From Metellina segmentata (taxonomy: Eukaryota; Arthropoda; Arachnida; Araneae; Tetragnathidae), in the NCBI GenBank assembly GCA_947359465.1, contig OX375879.1, positions 121,474,557-121,538,556 of the forward strand: a DNA stretch of 64,000 nt, read 5' to 3'. Position 1 is the first letter of the stretch. Every line of letters begins with the position of its first letter. Both the position numbers and the translations under genes were made by a program. This document shows positions 32,801 through 42,339 of this stretch, piece after piece. The notes beneath the pieces are model-generated. The model had not been told where the DNA came from, made no database searches, and saw only the letters and a list, made by a program, of their open reading frames with translations.

Positions 32801-35800
32801 GCCATTCAAAGAGAGACAAGGGGGATAAAATTCATACAGAGCTGCTAAAATATGCTACAATAGGTATTTTTCCTTGCTCACTGACTACATCTGTACTGAG
32901 GAGTGTATTGCATATTTTACAATGAAAATAGAATTTATCTACTTGTGTAAATGCATTTTTAAATTAAAATTATTTGCTGCATTAAACCTTAATTTGGCAC
33001 TCACTGATATCTCCATTCCTTTTGCTTCTTGCACACTGATAGCTCCATGCATTCCCTACAATGATTATCTTTTTGTTTGGAACATATTACGTGAAGACTG
33101 GAGTGAACAAAAGAATAATGAATTATTTACTATACAACCAACAATTTGACTCCTGCTCCTTTCTATCATGAAGACAGCGTGATGCTTTAATTCCTCATTG
33201 CATCATCCACTTAAGAGACACGTTTTGGCATTTATTAATAGGGGAAACCATGCCATCATTGCCAAAAGCTTTATACCATGTGCCACATTTTAGCCTCTAG
33301 TCATAGTCTTAAAACTTTGTAATGTTGATTTTGTAATACCTTATGAACATTTTTATCAGACCTGTTGAGTTAACCTTCTCATCCATTGCTATTACCTTCC
33401 TTCATCATTCAGGATTTTTACCAAATTTCTAGTAAATGATATTTTAAATTAAATTTCGTGCAGTTTTATCATCTAAGACAGGGTATCACATCTTGGGATA
33501 TTCATGAGGTTTTACATTTCTTGTGATCAAAATTGTAAATTGTTTAATTTTTATTTGACTCATTGGTTTTATTCATTACATTTCTTTTTTAATTTTGGCC
33601 TGGTTATTATTCTGATGTCTTCTGAATCTATTTTCTAATTTTACTGTCTGATGTTTGTTGCAGTTTGTCCTTTTTTAAATCTTGTGTCATAAAACCCAAA
33701 TCAATGTGAACCATTCTTTTTCAATTAGTAAGATAAACAAATTATCTTCTGTGCGTACCTTGAAGCAAATACTTGCGCTTGAGTTATATATGAACAGAAT
33801 ATGTTTCTGAATTTACCTATTACTTTATTTCACTGTTTTGTATGATTTAATTTGGTGCTATAGCTACCCTCTAACAAAATGTTTTTTCATTTAGTGACCT
33901 ATCTGTAACCCATATTGCAGAACTAGCTGATTTAGTTGCTTTCAAAGAAATATCTGAACTTACAGCCTTTGACATTCTGCAAATGATAATGAATGGAGAT
34001 TTAAGAACTTGCAAAGAAGTATGCATGTACTACATGTTCGTTCACATTGTAAATGTATTTTTTATGTTTACATATTATATTATATTTGTAAATAATGCAT
34101 ATTTCTTTACTTAGATTGTAAAACAATACAATTGGTACTTAGTTTCTGATCACAAAGAGTTGGAGAAGCTGTGTTTAAAAGTAATAGCAAAGTATTCAAA
34201 AGTGGTAATTATAAAATTTGCTGTTATTTAATGTTTGCGTACATTAAGCACTCTACATTAGCAATACTGAACTTCTATTGACAAATTTTGATACTCTTTT
34301 GTGCTCTCGCAACACTATATTTAATATTTATGAAGAAATCTTGTTTGCCTATTTCAAAACTATCATGTGTTATGTTAGCTATATGTATGCCTTTTATTAC
34401 TGCCACATGAGAATTATTGCTTCAATAAGCTCTTATTCTTAAACATATGATTTTTGATAATGTAGCACCTAAAATAAATAGGACACACTTTATCTTTGAC
34501 TTTTAAAGTAACCATAATGTGAAAAAATCATGATTTTTGAAAAACTTTGAAGTGATCAAATTTATCTCATTTAAATCAGATTTTTATATGTAAATTAATT
34601 TGTTGCCCCTATAAGCTAAACTTGTTAGACATGAGACATGCCAATCAATACCCTCCAGATAGTATTGATTTGTGTTAAACACATTAATATGTATGAGGGT
34701 TTAGGAAATATAGCAAGGAAAAATTTTAATAAATTTAAACAACTAAAGTTATTCTGGTCTTAGCTGCTGTTATTATTTCATTTGAATTCTATTTTATGAC
34801 CAAATCCATACTGCACTTAAATTTCTAACAACAATAGAAAAACATTTTATTTAGCTAAAAAGATTATATTTTACTTCCTTTAACTGCCTGCCTTTTCGTT
34901 ACTCAGCTTGTTCGAAGTGTGTAAACTCCATGTTAAGTGAAACTGTTGTGTTGAAAATAGCATTTACAAAGACAGAAGTAGCTGTGATGGCAAGAAGGCA
35001 TATTACACAAATGGCTCTCTTGTCTTTTACATAAACACTAAAATGTAAATGATTTTCTCCAATTTCAAATGGAGATGTTGGGAATATATTATATATGCTG
35101 AGGAAACTTTAAAACAATCTGCTTTCTATTGAATTTTCAAAACTAGACATGATACTAAATAAATATCTTGCTTTTGTAAGTAAAATTTTGTTTTCTATTT
35201 AAGAGCTCAGTTGATTTCCTTCAGGGGGGGGGGTTAATAAATAAGCTAGAAAAAGTAATAAGTGCTTACCTATACTCATTTGTAAGATGCTGAGTAGTTT
35301 CTGATTACTTTATCAGAAGTAGCATATTTCCTCTTGAAGGGGCATCAGTTCAAGTAACAAGGACAATGTTTCCTTGGGGAAGAATATTTTTAAATTAACC
35401 CAAAACACTTTATGCAGGGTCTGGATTGCCCCTAGTGCTTTACTCAGTTTTTTCGGATAGATTAGAGGGATTTTTGTTTTCAGCGAACAGAAAAAAGAAA
35501 TATTTGTTGGTCAATTGTCACTTGTCATCCCAACATGTGCCCAGCTCCTAGGGACCTGAATCTCATGGGTCCCTTCTAACGGAAGAGGTAATTATCTTAT
35601 TAAATTACCAAATAAGTTTAAATAACATCTACACCAAGCAGCATGGCAAGTCCTAGGGACCCTTGTACACGAAGATGTTCTATCTGTCCCATGAAGTAAG
35701 TGTGATGATCTCCTCTAAATAGAGGGTTAGTTTTTGTGACCCTCTATTAAGTTCTTCAAGGACTGGGCTGTTTACTAAAGGTTTCGGCTTACGCATCTAT

Positions 35801-38800
35801 GCTCATTCTTTGCTACACAAGGAAGATAGACCAATTTACAAAGAGTAGTTTTCATCCTGCAAACAAAAGACATTCTTACAATATTTTTTCAACATAAATT
35901 AATGTATCAGACTCTGAGACATTTACATGCCACTTAAGTACTGTTAATGAGTTTACTCTTGTATAAGTGTATGCCTTGCAAATAGGTGTAAATAGTGTTC
36001 CAATTCATCATTGCAAACTCGAATAGATTGCAATAACATGTGACAGTGGCGTCATTTAGGAAAGGCAATCCCCACCACTGAGTTTAGGATTTTTTTTTTT
36101 TTTCCAATTTTAGCTGTGGGACAGGAAGAGAGGTTTAGAATATCACTCTTGATGAGTTGTTGGTGACTTTGCTAAAATGAAACTCAAGATGTTACCATTT
36201 GCTATATTAGTAGTTTTTATCTCTAATATTATAAAAGGAAGTGTTTGTATGTTTGTTTTTTGCATGCAAAGTCATGATGAAAATCTATGGCACTTACAGT
36301 AATGGTAATTGGCACACAGGTAGTCCAAATCTTTTGCAATTTTTGAGTCACTGCGAATTTTAAAATTCATTCTAGAACATTTTAAAATGAATTTAATGAA
36401 ATCTAATCATTATTGAATGCAACAGCATAGAAGATCACAGATTCTAAATTTTTTTTCGTTTCCGTTTTGATTTTGCAAGGAGGAATGATTTTCCAGCAGA
36501 CAATAAAAAACAAATAATATTTTAACTGGAGTTACTTAGTTCTTTTTTTATATCTACTAGACCATTAAAGATAGAGTAAAAATTTCAACGGATTTGAAAA
36601 CTGGAAAATTTCACATTAGATCGATACCTAAAAATATGATTTTCTTTAAATAAATTATTTTTAAATTGAAGATCTCTTATATTTTCGCAAGAGATAGTGA
36701 CGTCACCTCAACTTTTGCTATCCAAAAATAAATAGATTGCATTTCTTGCCCTTTGCATTAAAAAAAAAAACATTTCAGGTGCCAAAATCACTTTGAAATT
36801 GCCAAATTTTGCCAATTTCTTCACTAAAACAATAATAACGCATTTAAAAATTTTAATGCATCTTATTTAAAGCCATGGGTGGGTGAAATGAAGTTCCCTT
36901 CTTGTAAAAAAAAGCGTTACAACTAACATTATTCCGGAAATTTAAAAATTTCCCCTTTTTTTAGAGTGCTATATCATGCACATCTCCACTCCTCTCAATA
37001 GATTCATCATTGCTTTCCTCGCTACTAGAGTGCACGGACGTTTCCCTTTCTTCGCTTGTTTATTAGGGATAAATAACTCGTAGTTCACCATATGGAGTGG
37101 AGGTGTCTGGGTTTCTTTAAATACCCGCCCACTTTTTTTGTTAACATCTAGTAGGTGTATGCTCCTGCAAATGCACTACCGATCTAGTCTATCGAGAAAA
37201 CTAAAACCTTTGTTCAAATTGATTCACTTTCGTTTGTTGGTGCATATTTTACTGTTTGTTTTTACTTATTTTAGATATTTTTTATGTAGAATTTTAATTG
37301 TAAGTTCAGTTTTGTTTGGGTTTGTTTTGTTTTGCTTGTTAAGGATACACGTTTCTGTGAATAAGTCGAAATGCCTTGGACACGATCAGTAGATGTATGC
37401 CCTGTGTTTGGAATGGCTGAAATAATGAAGCCTAACATGCTTCCAACATATGCAGATGTTATGAAGTATTATCTTTATATACAAAAAGATTATAAAAGAG
37501 ATGTTAGTATGTGGCTGATGTATGTTCAATCTTAATTAAAGAGCTTAAAGGATTATGGGGGAAAAGTTCGATACCAACTGTAACAAACCAACAATTAATA
37601 TATGTGCTGAAAAAATACCATAAAGCATATAGAAATATTAAGAAACTATTAAAAAATACTGGCAAACTAGATTTCTCGAAAAAGGTTGTGTCCTTCAAGG
37701 AATCGGAAGAAAAAAATCTATTTGATATTAACATATGTAAATGTAAGAACTTTCTCAGTTTTACTTTTAAAATGAAAGTACCTATTGCTGAAAGAGTTTT
37801 TTAACAGATCAAAGGACATTTCGAAAAATGGTCATCAGAAATGTTGACTTTAAAACCAGCAAAATGCTTGAAGAAAAGATTGCAGTGCAAAGAAAGAGAA
37901 GCAGTGAGCCAAAACGTTCAGCTCAAGGATTGTAAAGGAAAACAATCCAAAATACTCTTGCCCTCTAATACGGGAGCTACTTTGAGTTTTAATTTGCTTA
38001 AGAACTCTAATGATACTATAAACACAATCATTGATAATAATTATCCTTCAACTTCACAAACGAGAACTGATCTTCCTAATATAGCTCAGGCTTGGAGACA
38101 AAACTGGTGTTTCCGATAGATCGGCAGCAATTCTAATAAATGCTGCCTTGAAGGATGATTCTCCAAACATAGTTGATCATAGTAAAATTAGAAGAGAAAG
38201 GACAAAGACTTGCAGCTACCTGAAAAGAAAAAATGACGAAACTACCTCTTTATCAGAATATGGTATATACTTTGATGAGCGAAAGGATTAAACTTTAGTA
38301 ATGATTAAAGAAAGAGAAAGGATTGCTAGAAAGACGGTAAAGAAGGACATATCATTCTAATACTAGAACCAGGATCAAAATATATGGGACATGTCACTAC
38401 TACAACTGGCTCAAGTATTTTAACTTTTTTGGAGAAAAATATTGATTATTCTAAGATGCAAGTGGTTGGTTGTGATGGTACAGTGGTATATACAGGTTTG
38501 AAAAATGGAGTCATTCGATAAATCGAGCTCTTTTTAGGACATCCTGTGCATTGGTTTATTTGTTTATTGCATACAAATGAGCTACCCAGCTACCTTTACG
38601 TCATTTGTTGGAACATTTAGAAGGGAAAACCACTGGACCAAAAGTATACAGTGGAGAAATTGGAAAAATGTTAGAATCTTGTGAAAAATTGCCTTTAACA
38701 AACTTTGAAAAGATAGAAGTAACTTCGTCAGATATTGTCCTAGAGAATCTTAGCACTGATCAACGATATCTTTACAAAATGTGCACAGGGATATCAAATA

Positions 38801-40013
38801 AATATATTGTATTAAGTTTGTCACAAAAAGATCCAGGAAAATTGAATCATTCCAGATGGTTGACGACGGCAAATAGAATTTTAAAGTTATATGTTTCAAC
38901 AGAAGATCCAACCCATAACTTGAAAATGTTAGCAGAGTATGTTGGGAAGGTACACTCATATGTGTGGTTTAAAATTAAAAGTCAGTCATCATGGCACTAC
39001 GAGAGTCTTCATTTTTACAATATTTTAAATAAATCGAGATTTTCGAAATTTTAAAGTGATTTTGGCATTTGAAGATATTAATTGATTTAGCTCATATTTT
39101 GTATTATTAATAAGCATTTAAGTCCCCAACTATTCCCACCATAGGCGTTTTCAATTTACGAAATTTGTGTTTTTCGCTCCAACCTAATGTACATTAAGTA
39201 GGATATTACGTATATGTACGATAAGAAGTCAAAACTTTGGGTAGAAACTAGAAATTTTAGGAAATTTCATTCAGGAAATGATGTTAGAATAATAGGGAGT
39301 TGTACCCTTTGCATTATTCCAAATCGTGTTTTCCTTAAAATGTTTTGCACACACATTTTCAAGTAAAAACTGAAAAGGCTTCTTCTTGTTGTCTACCATG
39401 AGAACTGCTCCAGGAGCAAATTCTGCCCCTGGCAGCCTATTGCTGTAGAAACAGACCTTATCCAATTTTCCACAGGGGATGTTGGAAGAAAAATTTTACA
39501 TTGGTCGCACTTGAGCAGATTGGAAATATGTGTTAATATTATTACTTGTGACCAAGAATATCATATGCAGATTTGTGATTTTCTCATTTTACCCTTGTCC
39601 ACCAAACATCTGTTAAACGTCAAGACACCTTCTCATCAGATACAGGTGTGCTGTAAGCAGTAGTGGCTTTCTTCTACCTTTGATACAAATAGCTGGTAGA
39701 AAACTGCCCATAACTGAGGGTAGCTTAGTATTCCCAATCAGCAGTTTCCACCATCGAACTTATTTTGTGACTTTCCCTCATGAATTTCTTTTTTAATGAA
39801 TGTTGCTTTATACACTTGTAAGCGAAACTTGATTTCAATTTTTAGGTGCAGAAATATAGAAAAAAAGAGAAGAAAAGGGACATGACAACATTGCTGCTTG
39901 CTCTGAATGAAATGATCAACAGAAGAGCTTCAATCGCTGATGCAGAATTCGTCTTTAGGAAACTGATCCTCAACCAACATAAAGATTGCGATGAAGCTCA
40001 ACCCCCAAGTTAG
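20677..40013 (+). CDS. GATB: mitochondrial glutamyl-tRNA(Gln) amidotransferase subunit B, ten exons; first exon missing
   Basis: GatB is the tRNA-binding and kinase subunit of the GatCAB transamidase. The complex turns mischarged Glu-tRNA(Gln) into Gln-tRNA(Gln) in mitochondria, with ammonia from GatA. Ten exons join without a phase error: 20677-20845, 21080-21193, 26232-26421, 29227-29463, 31338-31422, 31882-32080, 32217-32350, 33895-34018, 34115-34204, 39846-40013, giving about 502 residues and a TAG stop. Family blocks appear in order: [115 protein letters not shown] helical YqeY-like tail follows. Length fits GatB minus the transit peptide. Missing: the start codon and targeting signal, encoded upstream. 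Confidence 0.95.
21080..21193 (+). CDS. GATB: GatB exon with [12 protein letters not shown]
   Basis: The acceptor is CCATTTCAG and the donor CCG|GTAAAT; 38 codons, phase 0 to 0. [19 protein letters not shown] is followed by the highly conserved [12 protein letters not shown]. Confidence 0.95.
21530..22545 (-). repeat. dispersed about 1-kb repeat, family R, in GatB intron
   Basis: Reversed, it begins TCTCTACTTTTATAAACGGA AGTGTTTGTCTG, continues with TGACTACCTGTGTGTTAGATCC-type text, TTAGATCGATACC and CACTATCTCTAACG-like text, and ends near TGGGCAATGCCATGCTGGCC. Parts recur at 36220-36780 (opposite strand), 28520-28860 and 54900-55200. No coding region is seen and the class is unknown. Confidence 0.6.
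22984..23107 (+). repeat. SINE-A 3' fragment
   Basis: CTCTGACCGTGTTCCAAAAT, CTAGGACTGTCGACAATAGT and CATTGTATTGCTCCATTGTG follow the SINE-A core and tail. It lies inside a 102-codon open frame (22741-23049), which is therefore not a gene. Confidence 0.7.
23405..23664. repeat. 90-bp tandem repeat, 2.9 copies that appear identical
   Basis: Units start at 23405, 23495 and 23585 (GGCATCTTAGTAACCAAGTA...). I see no difference between the copies; the third stops about 10 bp short. The unit is 30 codons, so one minus-strand frame stays open through all copies ([30 protein letters not shown]). That is probably incidental. The identity implies a recent duplication or an assembly artefact. Confidence 0.92.
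25300..25602 (+). repeat. SINE-A copy, near full length
   Basis: The tRNA-like head CCAGTCTGGTGGTTGAGG and GGTTCGAATCTGGGTCAGGG carries the A and B boxes. Next come TTAGCGTATGGTGTAGAGGC, the core CATCTGACCGTGGTTCAAAA, and the tail TAGCCCATTGTGTTGCTCTA. Confidence 0.8.
26232..26421 (+). CDS. GATB: GatB exon with QITQQ and LVDLNRAG
   Basis: The acceptor is TTTCTTTGCAG and the donor GCTG|GTAAAA; 63 codons plus one base. It reads [18 protein letters not shown], then [20 protein letters not shown] and KSLVDLNRA(G). The intron before it is 5.0 kb and holds family R, the 90-bp repeat and two SINEs. Confidence 0.95.
27600..28212 (+). repeat. cluster of SINE-B-type fragments
   Basis: Two SINE-B tails are clear: 27905-27965 (TGGTGCAGCGTGGCCAAATA ... 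GCATTAAAAGCC) and 28148-28212 (TGGTGCAGCTTTGCCAAATG ... TGTTCCATAAAACCCC then an ACCAACCAACC run). 27600-27720 (CACATCTCCTTTAGGTGTGT ... TATTCTATTGATC) is repeated at about 25120-25230 and looks like another SINE-related piece. Confidence 0.6.
28308..29042. mobile_element. pogo/Tigger-like non-autonomous element with nested repeat
   Basis: The ends CAGTGAAACCCTG and CGAGGTTTCACTG are inverted and flanked by TA; CAGTGAAACCTCG-type ends are typical of pogo/Tigger elements. Inner sequence near both ends repeats TGTTAAAT/ATTAAATGCGGGAAA motifs. About 28520-28860 resembles family R, so that repeat probably inserted into the element. No transposase is seen. Confidence 0.7.
29227..29463 (+). CDS. 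GATB: GatB exon with [13 protein letters not shown] and [10 protein letters not shown]
   Basis: The acceptor is CAATCTCACAG and the donor ATTG|GTAATT. The exon completes Gly, then [56 protein letters not shown] and [20 protein letters not shown]. This is the most conserved stretch of the gene in the window. Confidence 0.96.
29715..30028 (-). repeat. SINE-A full-length copy, minus strand
   Basis: Reversed, it starts near ACCAACCGGTATAGTGGTTA then AGGTGTTAGCCTCTAGATCG and GGTTCCTGGTTCGAATCCGG, a clear tRNA-derived A-box/B-box head. The CATCTGACCGTGGTTCAAAA core and the GTTGTGTTGCTCTAGTACG tail follow. It is the best reference copy of the family in the window. Confidence 0.88.
30570..31120. repeat. 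degenerate minisatellite, about 70-80-bp unit, about 7-8 copies
   Basis: Each unit has CTTATACCATTCCCAAAA, GGTTTACTAGTGGGTGTTAG, CAACTGTCAATAATACTAGT and ACAGCCCCACC, with substitutions and length changes between copies. It lies in the GatB intron between 29463 and 31338. Confidence 0.85.
31338..31422 (+). CDS. GATB: GatB exon with [13 protein letters not shown]
   Basis: The acceptor is TTATTTCCTAG and the donor TCAAA|GTGAGG; phase 1 in, 2 out. [20 protein letters not shown] then TLAYDYNS matches the family segment (Y/F)EIxRQIxxLxxGGxxxxETR. Confidence 0.92.
31623..31828. repeat. piggyBac-like MITE, 206 bp, TTAA at both ends
   Basis: The left end is TTAACCCTCCTCGTGCTTGT and the right end TTAGAAGGTTAA. 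The interior has GACAAGATATCTCGTTATCA, TTGATCAGATCTTGATCTC and a GATGAGATGTCTTG unit. It lies just before the GatB exon at 31882 and could supply its branch region. Confidence 0.75.
31882..32080 (+). CDS. GATB: GatB exon with [17 protein letters not shown]
   Basis: The acceptor is AACTTTTTAG and the donor TTA|GTGGTA; a second GT three bases on (GTG|GTAGTA) would add one Val. It reads [38 protein letters not shown], then [19 protein letters not shown]. This is the end of the catalytic core and the start of the helical domain. Confidence 0.94.
32217..32350 (+). CDS. GATB: GatB exon, helical domain
   Basis: The acceptor is CTTGTATCTAG and the donor ACTG|GTAATA; phase 0 in, 2 out. [20 protein letters not shown] then [20 protein letters not shown] aligns with the family segment GLxxFFxxV.....KxxxxWxLxxxLxxL. 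Conservation is modest; phase and position support it. Confidence 0.85.
33895..34018 (+). CDS. GATB: GatB exon, start of YqeY-like tail
   Basis: The acceptor is TTTTTTCATTTAG and the donor GAA|GTATGC. It completes Cys, then [20 protein letters not shown] and [21 protein letters not shown]. It matches the family pattern of the helix xxLxxLLxLxxxxxISxxxAKxVxxxM. Confidence 0.88.
34115..34204 (+). CDS. GATB: GatB penultimate exon
   Basis: The acceptor is ATTTCTTTACTTAG and the donor GTG|GTAATT; 30 codons, phase 0. [20 protein letters not shown] then [10 protein letters not shown] aligns with (I)VxExxLxxxxDxxxLExLCxxVxxxxPxxV. Confidence 0.88.
34486..35060 (+). repeat. dispersed repeat family Q, copy 1
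   Basis: It includes TTTGTTGCCCCTATAAGCTA, GACATGAGACATGCCAATCA, GATAGTATTGATTTGTGTTA and GGCTCTCTTGTCTTTTACAT. The same series recurs at 46610-47045 and again, partly, at 47040-47204 in an XPO6 intron. No coding frame is seen and the class is unknown. Confidence 0.75.
36220..36772 (+). repeat. dispersed repeat family R, second copy
   Basis: It opens TCTCTAATATTATAAAAGGA AGTGTTTGTATG and then GTAATTGGCACACAGGTAGT, TTTTAAAATTCATTCTAGAA, GATAGAGTAAAAATTTCAAC and TTAGATCGATACCTAAAAAT, the same order as the reversed copy at 21530-22545. Confidence 0.7.
36774..39075 (+). mobile_element. candidate DNA transposon unit bracketed by about 28-bp inverted repeats
   Basis: Left (36774-36801) and right (39048-39075) ends are inverted copies over about 28 bp, including an exact 15-bp core TGCCAAAATCACTTT. 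Between them lies the decayed coding sequence at 37371-39054. No clear target duplication is seen. The right repeat begins right at the end of the open frame. The unit sits in the last GatB intron and is in the same orientation as GatB. Confidence 0.5.
37371..39054 (+). pseudogene. decayed copy of an unnamed multicopy arthropod gene family
   Basis: Successive plus-strand blocks, broken by frameshifts and stops, read in order: [19 protein letters not shown] (37371 on), [20 protein letters not shown] (37511 on), [13 protein letters not shown], then [83 protein letters not shown], and at 38605-39054 [40 protein letters not shown] and [17 protein letters not shown] know these motifs from large uncharacterised gene sets in arthropods and other invertebrates. 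No accepted family name or function is known to me. The sequence past [11 protein letters not shown] appears truncated. Confidence 0.75.
39846..40013 (+). CDS. GATB: GatB terminal exon with stop
   Basis: The acceptor is TTTCAATTTTTAG. It reads [40 protein letters not shown], then [15 protein letters not shown] and TAG. Residue spacing matches the GatB C-terminus (V....N..A...LIG.V...T..RADP..I...L...L), with a 14-residue longer tail. The 5.6-kb intron before it is the longest in the gene and carries families Q and R and the TIR-bracketed unit. Identification rests on spacing, phase and acceptor. Confidence 0.8.
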   Translation: MQKYRKKEKKRDMTTLLLALNEMINRRASIADAEFVFRKLILNQHKDCDEAQPPS

Positions 40014-40126
40014 ATTGATGAAACATGTGGATCTGAAAGGAGGATTTTGAGTAACTTTGCTCAAAACTTTCAAAAACATCCTTTTCATGTTCTAACAAAT
40101 AATGTAAAATAGTTTTTGAAATTGCA

Positions 40127-40132
40127 AATAAA
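40127..40132 (+). terminator. polyadenylation signal AATAAA for GatB
   Basis: AATAAA lies 114 bp after the GatB stop codon and is followed by a T-rich stretch (ATATTTTTTTTCTTTACC). This gives a short 3' UTR. Confidence 0.65.
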
Positions 40133-40837
40133 ATATTTTTTTTCTTTACCACATGACGTCTTTCAGAACTTAGCTTTTTATGTAAAGTGCCTTTGCAGAA
40201 TTTTATTCCATTTCTAATCCTTTCTAATTTATTTGTTGAAATTGTAACAAGCTTTAAGATTACTATTCTGATTGTGTTGAGAATTTTTGGAGTCTAAAAT
40301 GAATAATATGAATTTAAAATGTACTGTAGGGTTTCTGATTTTTAAGTTAACTTTCGATGCACCTTTCCCATTTTCCCAGATGCTGTGATATACATTGAAA
40401 TATTAAAGCATAGGCTTATTAATGTGTTATTATAATCTATACCTACTCTTCACACAAGTTCAGGTTTAAGTTTAATTTCTACATATCTCTCTCAATACTG
40501 AACGTAATCTTTTGATAGACTATTAAAATTGTATGCTACTTGAATAGAAGCTTTCAGAAATTTGAATGTTTGGTACACATTCTGGTTGCAGTTTAAAAGA
40601 TTGTTGTTTCAGTTTGTTGAATGTATAGCATACATACTTTCATTACAATGAATTTTTGATGCCTGTTATGATCTATATAACCTCAATTGGATTGTCATTT
40701 AAAGAATAGTTCTGTTTTTATTGGAAAACACCATGCAAAAAGAATCATTAGTTCATTTAAGATCACTATTTCAAATGCTGTGACTTATATGAAAAATTAT
40801 TAAATCTAGAGAGCCGCTCTATCGGATATGTATCGAG

Positions 40838-41113
40838 TTGGTGGAAAAACTTAGCGGGGGGGGGGTACTTTGGTATGGGGCTCACAAACGGATCATCTAT
40901 TTCAAAGCTGCCAAACAAAAAGCGCAAAGTATTATCAAGATAAACGAGAAAGTCAAGGCTCTGGGATTCGAAAAGCATCGGCTGAGTGCCAGGAAGAACC
41001 CGGCGTGGGAGGCTGTAAAATCAACTGAGGTGGCACAGAGCCGCAATTTAACAGTGAAGGTGTTTGTTGTCAGAAGCACTTGGAATAAATGGCTGGAACA
41101 AATAAAAATGTAA
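40838..41113 (+). other. unrecognised open frame, 91 codons
   Basis: It encodes a basic, helical-looking peptide (FKAAKQKAQSIIKINEKVKA, LGFEKHRLSARKNPAWEAVK, VFVVRSTWNKWLEQIKM) and is richer in G+C than its surroundings. It begins just before a run of ten or so Gs. I do not recognise a family. It could be a transposon fragment, a decayed exon or chance. It lies between the GatB poly(A) signal and XPO6. Confidence 0.3.
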
Positions 41114-41199
41114 GCATAACTGATGAATGTCCTAATTAATACAAGACAATTGATTTGTCAGAACCAATTAAATGAAATGCTAAATAGCATTTTAATGTA

Positions 41200-41850
41200 A
41201 CACGGATATATATCACGCAAGAGCGTTTGGGTGGCTGTAACGTCATGAGTAGAATTTACGTGGCGAGTGGCTTAAATACAATTAATACGACATTTAAAAA
41301 TACAGCACATTCAATTAGTTACTAAAGATATACTACATAAGTTGAGGCTAATCGATGGTATATACAAATATGATTTCAGTCCCACGGCTTCATAGGAACA
41401 GAATAGCCCTGCGTCCGTTCATGTTTATGCGTTCAACGATTCTCTCTTCTTCGAGTCGAGACCACACACATTCTTGCCGACAGAGCTACAGTTCAAAGAC
41501 AAGTTCTACCCCCATCCGGTCATAAAACCGCCAACCGATTCCCTTCGACTACGAATCCATGTAACAGAGGAAATCTCGATAAGGCCCTTCATGAAAGCTG
41601 TTGCAAGGAGACCCCCCCCCTTGACGTTATAATGTCAGAAGTAAAATTTTCGCTGTCCTACTTTTCCCTCGCCAAACGCGAAAAACGCTTCCATCGCCAT
41701 AAGGCTAACTGGATAGCACGCCATATCGGATGCCTTTCACTTGAGATCAAGTATTCGTTAGAGTGCTTGTAGAAAACTCGACACTTTCCAAACTTATTGA
41801 CGATGCCTTGATCTTGAATCAACCAAATCCCTCATGTCTTTGTTTATTAG
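41200..41850. other. intergenic, comparatively GC-rich, no feature recognised
   Basis: This stretch has more G+C and more CpG than the rest of the window (for example AACGCGAAAAACGCTTCCAT) but no convincing open frame or repeat match to other parts of the window. A G/C homopolymer (CCCCCCCCC) lies near 41612. Confidence 0.35.
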
Positions 41851-42150
41851 ACCGCTGTAGCCAGGTTGGGAGGATAACGTTTCAGCAAATTGGAGAATTA
41901 TGTGTTCAAAACTAGATCCACCCAAAGACCGTCGTACAAGGGGGCTGACGCACGTTAAATCGGTAGTGGTGTCAAACGTCCTCGTGTTGGCGTGGTGTGG
42001 ATGTTTGGAGAGTGCTAGTCAGATGTTGACTTCTTCATCTGACCGTGGTTCAAAATTGCGTAGTGTCCTTGGATCTTTCTCTTGAGAATTGATCCACTGC
42101 TGATAGCCCATTGTGTTGCTCTGATGCAATTTCATTTAAATACCTACCTA
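41850..42150 (+). repeat. SINE-A copy
   Basis: The head has GTTCAAAACTAGATCCACCC and CAAAGACCGTCGTACAAGG. The core CATCTGACCGTGGTTCAAAA and the tail TAGCCCATTGTGTTGCTCTG follow. The 61-codon frame at 41900-42085 is SINE sequence. Confidence 0.8.
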
Positions 42151-42339
42151 CCTCGTTTATTATACCAAATTTTACTGTTCTATTTTATACTCTACGTCTA
42201 TTTTCGTCTACACGACATTTAACCAAGGCTATTTTTACGAGGGCCTCTGATAAATAATGTACAGTCGTACATAGATTGTAAATGAAAACGGATAATCAAA
42301 TTAAACAACTATGGCCTAAAAGTACATTTTAATTGCTAC

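Noticed and set aside
32874..33149. 91-codon frame in a GatB intron
   Set aside because: AT-rich composition, no motif and flanked by confirmed GatB splice sites; consistent with chance.
39271..39465. Minus-strand 64-codon frame containing [18 protein letters not shown]
   Set aside because: Looks protein-like by eye but has no recognised family and no splice context, and lies opposite the decayed plus-strand unit's flank; not enough to call a gene.
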